This document shows positions 42,296-49,293 of a stretch of DNA of 64,000 nucleotides, piece after piece. Location: NCBI GenBank assembly GCA_045598965.1, contig JAZRVH010000006.1:32351-96350 (forward strand), in the 5' to 3' direction. The position numbers were made by a program, and so were the translations under genes. The stretch's first letter is position 1, and the number at the start of each line of letters is the position of its first letter. The stretch comes from RGIG426 sp045598965 (lineage in GTDB: Bacteria; Bacillota; Clostridia; Oscillospirales; Acutalibacteraceae). Under the pieces are notes generated by a model. It ran no database searches, was not told the origin of the DNA, and worked only from the letters and a program-made list of their open reading frames with translations.

Positions 42296-43060
42296 TTACC
42301 GGCGTTTGGAGAGCAATTCCTCGGCAAGCTGACGATACGCCACGTTGCCACGGGAACTGCGGTCATAATAGTTAATAGGTCTTCCGTATCCCGGTGCCTC
42401 GGACAAACGAACCGCACGGGGAATGGGGGTGGCAAACACTTTGCGGGGGAAATACTGTTTCACCTCAGCCGCCACCTGCTGGGTGAGATTCAAACGCCCG
42501 TCAAACATCGTCAGTACCACGCCCTCAATATCAAGGGTGGGGTTATACAGCCGCTTAACTTGGCGAAGCGTGTTCAAAAGCTGTGACAATCCCTCCAACG
42601 CATAAAACTCGCACTGGATGGGAATCAGTACCGTGTCGGTGGCAACCAAAGCGTTCAGTGCCAAAATTCCGAGGGACGGCGGACAATCCATAAAAATATA
42701 ATCGTATTGGTCACGCACGGCGGCAAGAGCCGCTTTCAACCGACTTTCACGCCGGGCCGCACCCACCAACTCTATCTCCACACCGGACAGCCCGATGTCG
42801 GCGGGCATCAGCGACAGATTGGCAAAAGGAAGCTGAAGAATTGCCTCGGCGGCGGTACAATTTCCCAAAAGCACGTCGTAAGACGAACGGACAATTTGCT
42901 GTTTGTTGATACCGAGACCGCCGGTGGTGTTGCCCTGGGGGTCAACGTCAACCAACAGCACACGTTTTCCGAGCTCCGCCACGTTGGATGCCAAATTGAT
43001 GGCAGTCGTCGTTTTACCCACGCCGCCTTTTTGGTTGTATACGGCAATCAATCTGCCCAT
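42296..43060 (-). CDS. parA: Chromosome partitioning ATPase ParA (Soj)
   Basis: A deviant Walker ATPase that works with ParB in origin segregation. The 254-residue protein begins MGRLIAVYNQKGGVGKTTTA, with the signature lysine in the deviant Walker A, and has DCPPSLGILALNAL as Walker B. ATG 43060 has AAGGAAGTGAG upstream. Operon order is parA-parB-serS. Confidence 0.96.
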   Translation of the reverse strand: MGRLIAVYNQKGGVGKTTTAINLASNVAELGKRVLLVDVDPQGNTTGGLGINKQQIVRSSYDVLLGNCTAAEAILQLPFANLSLMPADIGLSGVEIELVGAARRESRLKAALAAVRDQYDYIFMDCPPSLGILALNALVATDTVLIPIQCEFYALEGLSQLLNTLRQVKRLYNPTLDIEGVVLTMFDGRLNLTQQVAAEVKQYFPRKVFATPIPRAVRLSEAPGYGRPINYYDRSSRGNVAYRQLAEELLSKRR

Positions 43061-43096
43061 TGTCTCACTTCCTTTCGTTTTAGACCATATAGAGGT

Positions 43097-43125
43097 AGTA
43101 TACCACACTTTCTTTTGGTTGAAAA
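43097..43125 (-). promoter_or_regulatory. Promoter of parA-parB-serS
   Basis: Minus strand TTTTCA (43120-43125), 17-base spacer, TATACT (43097-43102). Confidence 0.6.
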
Positions 43126-43158
43126 GACTTTTTTACAAAAAGTTCCCTCTTTCTCCCC

Positions 43159-43187
43159 TTGTTTTTTTGTGTAGTCGGTGCTATACT
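43159..43187 (+). promoter_or_regulatory. Promoter of the lipid kinase gene
   Basis: TTGTTT (43159-43164), 17-base spacer, TATACT (43182-43187). Confidence 0.72.
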
Positions 43188-43216
43188 CAAAGAAACACAG
43201 AAAAGGAGGTGTCGCT

Positions 43217-44191
43217 ATGCGTCGGTTTTTGGTCATACTCAACCCCCGTGCCGGAATAAAAAAAGGGGTGCATCAACTGAAAAAAATCAAAAAAGTCCTT
43301 GAAAAAGCCGGCGAGGTCACCCTCCACGAAACCACCGGTCGAGGCGATGCCACCACCTTTGTCAAAGAACACGCTTCGGCGTATGACACCGTCGTTTCTA
43401 TCGGCGGCGACGGCACCTTAAACGAGGTTATTGCCGGACTGCGTGCCGGCAACAGCAACATAACGCTTGCCCATATCCCCGCCGGCAGTACCAACGACTT
43501 TGCCACCAGTTTGTATTTGCCGATTATTCCCCGTCTTGCCGCTAAAAACGCCGTCAAAGGCGTGGTTCGCCCGTTGGACGTGGGCAGCTTTAACGGACGG
43601 GATTTTGTATACATTGCCTCTTGCGGTGCGTTTTCCAAAGCCTCCTATTCGGCTCCGCAGGACGTAAAAAATGTGATTGGGCACTTGGCGTATCTTATCG
43701 AGGGCATCAAAGAATTGTCCGACCTGCACCCCGTCCATCTGAAAGTCGAGACCGCCGGTGCCATTTATGAGGACGACTATATCTTTGCCGCTTTTTGCAA
43801 CTCCACCTCCTGCGGCGGCGTGTTAAAGCTCGCCCGCTCCCGTGTGGATATGAACGACGGACTACACGAAATGCTTTTGGTGCGTATGCCGAAAACCATT
43901 ACCGAGCTGGGCAAATTCGCCGAGCTTGCCAAAATCGCCAATTTGGGACGTGCCGCCTTTTCCCTTGCTATCCAGCAATACACCGACCCGCTTGTCACCC
44001 TCTGCTCGGCTTCGGAATTTCACATTACCGCTCCGGCAGACAACCCGTGGACACTGGACGGCGAATATCAAGCCGGTGCCGAACACATTCTCATTAAAAA
44101 CGAGCGGGACGCTATACAGATTATCCTGCCTAAAAAAGAAAAAAAGCCGAAACGTCCCCTCAAAGAGCGGCTGTTCGGCAAGAAATCCTAA
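43217..44191 (+). CDS. Diacylglycerol kinase family lipid kinase (YegS/DgkB-like)
   Basis: The 324-residue protein has the DAGK catalytic domain: VSIGGDGTLNEVIAGL is the nucleotide-binding GGDGT motif, followed by IPAGSTNDFATSL. The C-terminal beta-sandwich ends in a basic tail. Members phosphorylate diacylglycerol or related lipids, recycling lipid from envelope synthesis. AAAGGAGGTG precedes ATG 43217. Confidence 0.92.
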   Translation: MRRFLVILNPRAGIKKGVHQLKKIKKVLEKAGEVTLHETTGRGDATTFVKEHASAYDTVVSIGGDGTLNEVIAGLRAGNSNITLAHIPAGSTNDFATSLYLPIIPRLAAKNAVKGVVRPLDVGSFNGRDFVYIASCGAFSKASYSAPQDVKNVIGHLAYLIEGIKELSDLHPVHLKVETAGAIYEDDYIFAAFCNSTSCGGVLKLARSRVDMNDGLHEMLLVRMPKTITELGKFAELAKIANLGRAAFSLAIQQYTDPLVTLCSASEFHITAPADNPWTLDGEYQAGAEHILIKNERDAIQIILPKKEKKPKRPLKERLFGKKS

Positions 44192-44203
44192 TTTTTTTCA
44201 AAG

Positions 44204-44250
44204 AAAACCCCCGACGTTGTCACCACGGCATTGTCGGGGGTTTTGGTTTT
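44204..44250. terminator. Bidirectional terminator
   Basis: AAAACCCCCGAC and GTCGGGGGTTTT pair around a 17-base loop, between convergent genes. Confidence 0.87.
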
Positions 44251-44512
44251 ATCGGCTAACAGATACGTCGTATGCCTTTCCGCATTTTTCACAAAAAGCG
44301 GTGGCTCTGTCGCTCTCGCCCTTGCTGATTTGGAAGCTGGCATAGCGGTTCAGATGCCCGCATTCCGGACATTTCGGGTTAAACGAAACAAACGAATCCG
44401 CCACCGTTACGATTTTACAGTTGCTGTGAGTCGGCTCTCCGATGTCGTCACATCCGCAAAAAATCGTTGCCACCATACACAACAAAAGTGTGATCGCTAA
44501 CCATTTCTTCAT
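44249..44512 (-). CDS. Small zinc-ribbon lipoprotein, function unknown
   Basis: The 87-residue product has a signal sequence ending in Cys (LLLCMVATIFCGC), then a short mature part with CPECGH and CEKCGK, a probable zinc ribbon outside the membrane. AGGAGG precedes the ATG, and the upstream gene stops three bases before. It is the last of three minus-strand genes that form one operon opposite the kinase operon. Confidence 0.72.
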   Translation of the reverse strand: MKKWLAITLLLCMVATIFCGCDDIGEPTHSNCKIVTVADSFVSFNPKCPECGHLNRYASFQISKGESDRATAFCEKCGKAYDVSVSR

Positions 44513-44515
44513 TTC

Positions 44516-44785
44516 TTAGTCCTCCTTGTCATTCGGGTTATTCGGGTCGTTCGGGTCATTGTTCTCGGCGGGCGAAATTGCGTTTATCCACGTAAGAAGA
44601 ATCACCCCTGTGGAACCCATTGCACAAGCCAAGCCAATCGGTATATCGACTCCCCAAAGACTCAAAAGCATCATTACTATGCCGATAAATCCCATTGCCC
44701 CGGCACCCAGTTTCAATATCTCTCTCAAAACGTCCTCCTCCTTTTTCTTCAACAGCAATCGGTTTTTCCCCGTTTCTCCTTTCAC
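44516..44785 (-). CDS. Small two-segment membrane protein, function unknown
   Basis: The 89-residue protein has a basic N-terminus, two membrane segments (AGAMGFIGIVMMLLSLWG and GLACAMGSTGVILLTWI) and an Asn/Pro/Asp-rich tail with repeated NDPN. No family is recognised. It sits between two lipoprotein genes with almost no spacing. Confidence 0.68.
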   Translation of the reverse strand: MKGETGKNRLLLKKKEEDVLREILKLGAGAMGFIGIVMMLLSLWGVDIPIGLACAMGSTGVILLTWINAISPAENNDPNDPNNPNDKED

Positions 44786-44786
44786 T

Positions 44787-45347
44787 TTATGTCATAATCT
44801 GTATAGCACAAATTCTCAGCGTCTCGGAAAGCTGAACATCATAGCTCTCCACATTCTGATTCTCGTCAAACACCATCAGCACAATCATTGCCTTTTCTTC
44901 GTGCTGCGTCATATACGGGATGTCGGGATTTCGCATCACCTCGCCGGAAATAATGGCATAGTAAACATTGTTTTTGTCAATAGAGGCATCAATATCGTCT
45001 TCGCCGCAAATTCCGTGTTCAATCATTTCGTCGCCGTTGTAATAGATTACCGACGCACCCGAAACGGCTTTGCGAAGCAGCTCCCCTACCGAAATAGAAA
45101 ACGGGTCCATCCGATAGATACACGACTTCATCGCACTTTCCAGTACATAGTCGGAAATACGTGCCGGTGTCGGCTCCTCATAGGCATTGTTGTAGTCGTT
45201 GCCCTCATAGGCATTGTTGTAGTCGTTGGCCTCATAAGCGTTGTTGCCGTTGTCGTAATTGTTCTCGTAGTCCTCACTTGTGTCGCCACACCCGGCAAGC
45301 GTAAACGCCAAAATTACTACCAGAAACAAAATCAATCCTTTTTTCAT
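44787..45347 (-). CDS. Lipoprotein with Asn/Tyr-rich tandem repeats, function unknown
   Basis: The 186-residue protein has a clear lipobox (VVILAFTLAGCG). After it come tandem nonapeptides of the form NNAYExNDY, followed by an extracytoplasmic domain that I cannot assign. ATG 45347 is preferred, six bases after AAGGAGGG; a GTG two codons earlier is too close. It opens the minus-strand operon, divergent from the regulator gene. Confidence 0.72.
   Translation of the reverse strand: MKKGLILFLVVILAFTLAGCGDTSEDYENNYDNGNNAYEANDYNNAYEGNDYNNAYEEPTPARISDYVLESAMKSCIYRMDPFSISVGELLRKAVSGASVIYYNGDEMIEHGICGEDDIDASIDKNNVYYAIISGEVMRNPDIPYMTQHEEKAMIVLMVFDENQNVESYDVQLSETLRICAIQIMT
45177..45257. repeat. 27-base tandem repeat inside the lipoprotein gene
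   Basis: Three copies of 27 bases (45177-45203, 45204-45230, 45231-45257). The first two differ by one base. They encode the NNAYExNDY units. Copy number may vary between strains. Confidence 0.8.
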
Positions 45348-45430
45348 ATGCACCCTCCTTGTTGGATTTCCCCAATTTTACCACATTTTCTTTGCCATTT
45401 CGTATGCTGTCAGCATAATTTGCGAATCGG

Positions 45431-45459
45431 TTGACACCGCCCATTTTCGGTGGTATCAT
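45431..45459 (+). promoter_or_regulatory. Promoter of the regulator-kinase operon
   Basis: TTGACA (45431-45436), 17-base spacer, TATCAT (45454-45459). The spacer contains an inverted repeat (ACACCG ... CGGTGGT) that could be an operator. Confidence 0.78.
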
Positions 45460-45486
45460 AGGGATAAAATTGAAAGGAGGGTGCGT

Positions 45487-45912
45487 ATGAAAAAGGACAC
45501 CGCCAAACTGTTGGAGGAATTGCAGAATTTTTCCGGCTTTGCCCAATTTTACGAAGAAAATCAAACGCATTTTGCCGCCACTTCGCTATCCGACGTCCTG
45601 CAAGCACTTGTCTCCGAAAAGAGACTCGTTCTGGCAGACGTTGTTAAAAACAGTGAGATGAGCGAGGTGTACGCTTACCAAATTCTGTCCGGCATTAAAA
45701 CGCACCCCGGCAGAGAAAAGGTGCTGTGCCTTGCATTTGGCATGGGGCTTTCCGGTGAGGAAACGCAAACGCTGCTGAAAACAACCGGCTATGCACCGCT
45801 GTACGCCAGACGCCCGTCGGACGCCATTGTCCTTTACGGACTGTATAAACGCCTGAGCGTGGTCGAGGTCAACAATCTTCTCTACGAATACGGACAGGAG
45901 ACATTAGGATGA
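45487..45912 (+). CDS. XRE-like helix-turn-helix protein
   Basis: The 141-residue protein contains a helix-turn-helix of Cro/C1 type (about residues 55-90, VVKNSEMSEVYAYQILSGIK) followed by a helical domain with TTGYAPLYARRPSDAIVLYG. This pattern is seen in Firmicute regulators placed beside protein kinase genes. AAAGGAGG precedes ATG 45487. The next gene starts within its stop region (four-base overlap), so the two are translationally coupled. Confidence 0.78.
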   Translation: MKKDTAKLLEELQNFSGFAQFYEENQTHFAATSLSDVLQALVSEKRLVLADVVKNSEMSEVYAYQILSGIKTHPGREKVLCLAFGMGLSGEETQTLLKTTGYAPLYARRPSDAIVLYGLYKRLSVVEVNNLLYEYGQETLG

Positions 45913-46727
45913 ACAATACGTGCCCCAAATGCGGAGCATCTTTACAGCCGCAAGCCCGATTTTGCCCGCATTGTATGACCATGTTCGGCGAAAAGACAAC
46001 GCTCCCCACCCCTCATCCCGCCAAAAAAGCGGTGCTTCCTTTTGTTATCGGGCTTTTGGTGGTCGTTCTGCTCATCGGCGTTGCTGTTTTATTGCTCCCG
46101 CATCTCGAAAAACCCGAGGCAAACAAACCCGCTCCCGCCGCCGTCGCCACAACAACCGTCGCCGACGCTTCCTCGCCGCTTTGCTCCATAGAGCAATTCC
46201 GTGAAGCGGCACCACGGGTCAGTGAGAAAATGGGCATCGACACGTTCTGGGATTTGGACAGCCTCATCGACACCCATTATTCCTCGAAAACAAAGTTCCG
46301 TCAGTACGCCATCGACACCTACGTAGGCGATGCACTGCTGTCGCTGTTTTTCTACAACGAAGGTGAGGAAATCGGTGCCTACTTCTGTGACGTTACACCG
46401 GAAAACCTCAACAAGGCGGAAAGCCTCTTAAAATGCGTGGTGCAAGGTGCCTGCAACCATTACTTCACGGATATTGACAAGGTATTTGACGACGAAAAAC
46501 GGTATCCGAAAAAAGACTTGCCCGACCCCTTTATCACCCTGTATACCGATATGCTGGGTCGCACCGATGCCTATACCGCCGCCATGTCGACCGACACCGC
46601 TATTTCCTCTCGCTATATCACCATGCTAACCGAGCAGGAAAAAATCACGTTTGTGGTGACCTCCCGCAACACAAACGGCGAGGTGCTGTATGATTTATCC
46701 GTAGGAATCACGAGGGCAGAGCCATGA
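45909..46727 (+). CDS. Zinc-ribbon single-pass membrane protein
   Basis: The 272-residue protein starts with a zinc ribbon (CPKCGA and CPHCMT, residues 5-24) in the cytoplasm, one membrane segment (VLPFVIGLLVVVLLIGVAVLLL), an Ala/Thr/Pro linker and an extracytoplasmic domain of about 190 residues that I cannot assign. The layout suits a membrane sensor. It overlaps both neighbours by four bases. Confidence 0.78.
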   Translation: MNNTCPKCGASLQPQARFCPHCMTMFGEKTTLPTPHPAKKAVLPFVIGLLVVVLLIGVAVLLLPHLEKPEANKPAPAAVATTTVADASSPLCSIEQFREAAPRVSEKMGIDTFWDLDSLIDTHYSSKTKFRQYAIDTYVGDALLSLFFYNEGEEIGAYFCDVTPENLNKAESLLKCVVQGACNHYFTDIDKVFDDEKRYPKKDLPDPFITLYTDMLGRTDAYTAAMSTDTAISSRYITMLTEQEKITFVVTSRNTNGEVLYDLSVGITRAEP

Positions 46728-47428
46728 CCTGTGAGATGTTTTTGGAACAGCTGAAAGCGGACTACGTGCTTGTGCGGGTGTTATCCGACAAAAACGAAGC
46801 ACACGTCCTACTCTATAAACACCGCACCTTATCCCGGTTTCTTGTCGTACGTCACTATTCCACACCGATTCCTGTTTACGATTACCTGAAAACCGTGTCG
46901 TTCCCCGCTTTGCCGACGGTGTTCGACACCGTTCAAGCGGAAGACGGCCAAATCGTGTTAGAGGAATATATCGACGGCATCACCGTCGCCGACGTGATAG
47001 AAAACGGGTTGTATACATACGGCGGAGCAAAAAAAGTGCTTTATGCCGTGGGAAACGCCTTGTCTGTTCTCCACGCAGTCGGCTTTGTTCATCGGGATGT
47101 GAAGCCGGAAAACGTGATGATTTCCAAAAGCGGCGAAGTCAAACTCATTGACTTTAACGCCTCCCGCAAGGTCGTACCCACCGCACAAAACGACACGGTG
47201 CAAATCGGAACACTCGGTTACGCCGCCCCCGAACAGCTGGGGCTGTCTCAAAGCGACCAACACACCGACATTTACGCACTCGGCGTGCTTCTCAACGTGA
47301 TGCTCACCGGCAAACACCCCAGCCAACAGCTGGCAAAGGGAAAAGCGGGCAAGGTGGTGCTGAAAGCCACCCAAATTGACCCGCTCTCACGGTATCCCTC
47401 CGTCTTGGATTTGCTCGGAAAATTATAA
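46724..47428 (+). CDS. Minimal Hanks-type serine/threonine protein kinase
   Basis: The 234-residue protein is only a kinase domain, with no membrane segment or PASTA repeats. The catalytic loop HRDVKPEN (residues 123-130) is complete. The metal motif reads DFN (143-145) instead of DFG, and an Arg (residue 43 in VVRHY) stands where the ATP-binding Lys is expected. GTLGYAAPEQ is the activation segment end. No glycine-rich loop is obvious. It may be an atypical active kinase or a pseudokinase. It is coupled to the zinc-ribbon sensor gene. Confidence 0.85.
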   Translation: MTCEMFLEQLKADYVLVRVLSDKNEAHVLLYKHRTLSRFLVVRHYSTPIPVYDYLKTVSFPALPTVFDTVQAEDGQIVLEEYIDGITVADVIENGLYTYGGAKKVLYAVGNALSVLHAVGFVHRDVKPENVMISKSGEVKLIDFNASRKVVPTAQNDTVQIGTLGYAAPEQLGLSQSDQHTDIYALGVLLNVMLTGKHPSQQLAKGKAGKVVLKATQIDPLSRYPSVLDLLGKL

Positions 47429-47462
47429 AAAACGGACGAGAAAACTCTCGTCCGTTTTTTGG
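47427..47462. terminator. Bidirectional terminator
   Basis: AAAACGGACGAG and CTCGTCCGTTTT pair, with flanking A-run and T-run, between convergent genes. Confidence 0.9.
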
Positions 47463-47475
47463 TTTGTTTTTTCAA

Positions 47476-48264
47476 TTACAGAGAAAACAGCGTCTCAAAC
47501 GTTTTGTGGCAAATTTGCTCGTTTTCCTCGTCAGACAGCCCGAGAGCAAAAAAGCGTTCTTTTTCCTCGGTGGGACTCCACATGGGAAAATCCGTGCCAA
47601 ACAAAAATTGGCGGGCTCCGAATTTGTCAATCATTCGCAAAGCGAGCTCTCGGTCAATCACCGTCAGCGAGCTGGACGTGTCAAAATACAACTGGGGATT
47701 TTTCTCCAAAGACATCGCCTCGTCCCAACGGTTATAGCCTCCGAAGTGGGCACCGATACACACAAGCTCCGGCACCTGACGCATCACGTTTTGCACCTTG
47801 AGCGGTGCAGAATAGTCATAGCGATGGTCGCCGGTATGAAACAAAACCGGAAGCCTTCGCTTGGCGATTTCCCGATACATCGGCAAAGCTTTCGGGTCAT
47901 CAATATCAAACTTTTGGAAATCGGGGTGGAATTTCACGCCCCGCAACCCGAGAGCCACCGCACGGTCTAACTCCTCCGCCACGTTTTCGTAGTCGGTGTG
48001 CATGGCGGCAAATCCCAAAAATTCCGTCGGGTGAGCAGCACACTCACCGGCAATAAAGGTGTTAATGCTCTCCACCTGCCCCGCCGTCACCGCCGAGGAA
48101 CAGACAAGACTTTTGGAAATTCCCGCCGCCTTTTCCGCCTCTAACAGCCGCTTGGTCGCCGCAGGAGAATACATCTCGCTGTCATAAAACGCCCCGATGG
48201 ACGCCGTGGCTTTTTCGGCAATTTTATCGGGGAAAATATGGGTATGGACATCATAAATCAACAT
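47476..48264 (-). CDS. Amidohydrolase family 2 metal-dependent hydrolase
   Basis: A TIM-barrel hydrolase of 262 residues. The metal motifs are YDVHTHIFPD near the N-terminus, VKFHPDF, LFHTGDH, IGAHFGG and FGTDFPMW near the C-terminus. Relatives act as decarboxylases or hydrolases on varied small molecules, and the substrate is unknown. ATG 48264 is preferred, ten bases after AAAGGA. Single gene with its own promoter. Confidence 0.88.
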   Translation of the reverse strand: MLIYDVHTHIFPDKIAEKATASIGAFYDSEMYSPAATKRLLEAEKAAGISKSLVCSSAVTAGQVESINTFIAGECAAHPTEFLGFAAMHTDYENVAEELDRAVALGLRGVKFHPDFQKFDIDDPKALPMYREIAKRRLPVLFHTGDHRYDYSAPLKVQNVMRQVPELVCIGAHFGGYNRWDEAMSLEKNPQLYFDTSSSLTVIDRELALRMIDKFGARQFLFGTDFPMWSPTEEKERFFALGLSDEENEQICHKTFETLFSL

Positions 48265-48295
48265 CTTGGTCACGTCCTTTTTTCAAAACGAAAAA

Positions 48296-48324
48296 AGTAT
48301 ACCACACTTGCTTTTGTTTTTCAA
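48296..48324 (-). promoter_or_regulatory. Promoter of the amidohydrolase gene
   Basis: Minus strand TTGAAA (48319-48324), 17-base spacer, TATACT (48296-48301). It overlaps the last codons of the deacetylase gene. Confidence 0.75.
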
Positions 48325-49169
48325 CTGTTTTCGGGGGAAACTCCGAAATATTGACAAAACTGTGAAAAGCTGACGCTATTGTCTACCGGAAACCGAGGCA
48401 ACGCATACACATCGGAATCGGCGGTTACGACCCCCTCAGATGCCCGAAACGCAAGCGTGATTCCCGCCGCTTTAAGACTTGCTTTTACCTGCTCGTTGTA
48501 CGCACCGTACGGATACGCAAACGCTGTCACACAGCCGCCGGGAATCGTTTGTATACACGCCCTGCACTTCCTAAAATCTGCCGCCCGCTCGTCGTTTCCC
48601 GCCACACAAAGAGCAGACGTTCCCCTTTGTATTTTGTGTAAATCGTCGGTGTGGCAAGCATACGTAAACACGTCTGCGGTCGATTGGATGGTTTTCGTAT
48701 CCATCATTTGCACCAGCGACGGCGAAAACACCTGCCCACATTCACCCAAATGCCCCGTCACCAGAAATATGGTTGCCCGCATTCCCCTCTTTTTTAACTG
48801 CGGATACGCATACACAGCATTGCTTAGGTATCCGTCGTCAAAGGTGATGAGCACCGCTTTGTCCGGCAACGGCTTTTTTTCATAGAAAAAGGCCTCCACC
48901 TGCATCGGATTTACGGTTTTATAGCCATTCTTCTGCAAAAAATCCAACTGTGCCTCAAAATCCTCAACATAGGTCACAATCGAGTTGCCGGAAAACCGTC
49001 CCGCTTGCTCCCCCGGCAAAATATGATGATACATCAGCACCGTTACCGTCGACTTCGGGGCGGTTGCCGCCACACGTGCGTCGTGACAGCGAGACACCGC
49101 CACCAAAATCAGCAAGGTTGCCAAAAGCAACAACGTCGTTCGCCAAACTCGTTCGTTTTGTTTTTTCAT
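48321..49169 (-). CDS. Polysaccharide deacetylase (NodB/CE4) with signal anchor
   Basis: The 282-residue protein has an N-terminal signal anchor (TTLLLLATLLILVAVS) and a CE4 deacetylase domain. Motif 1 is LITFDDGYLSNA and motif 2 is CHTDDLH, giving the Asp and two His metal ligands. The final part, RFPVDNSVSFSQF, resembles CE4 enzymes of the PgaB/IcaB type. It probably deacetylates peptidoglycan or a surface glycan. ATG 49169 follows GAGGAGTGGTGAGG. Confidence 0.9.
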   Translation of the reverse strand: MKKQNERVWRTTLLLLATLLILVAVSRCHDARVAATAPKSTVTVLMYHHILPGEQAGRFSGNSIVTYVEDFEAQLDFLQKNGYKTVNPMQVEAFFYEKKPLPDKAVLITFDDGYLSNAVYAYPQLKKRGMRATIFLVTGHLGECGQVFSPSLVQMMDTKTIQSTADVFTYACHTDDLHKIQRGTSALCVAGNDERAADFRKCRACIQTIPGGCVTAFAYPYGAYNEQVKASLKAAGITLAFRASEGVVTADSDVYALPRFPVDNSVSFSQFCQYFGVSPENS

Positions 49170-49219
49170 CCTCACCACTCCTCTTTGTGGATTGTATTGT
49201 GCAAAAACGCAAAAAATGC

Positions 49220-49248
49220 TTGCAGGACAAGGTAAAAAGCGGTATACT
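49220..49248 (+). promoter_or_regulatory. Promoter of mnmG operon
   Basis: TTGCAG (49220-49225), 17-base spacer, TATACT (49243-49248). Confidence 0.75.
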
Positions 49249-49293
49249 ATCCGTTGAGAGAAAAATTTACCAAAGGCTATGGAGGTGGACAGC

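Noticed and set aside
45177..45257. Repeat array considered as CRISPR
   Set aside because: Repeats are contiguous without spacers and encode a protein repeat in frame.
44204..47462. Accessory island considered as a phage or restriction defence system
   Set aside because: No nuclease, methyltransferase, integrase or toxin motif is seen, and no mobile-element ends flank it.
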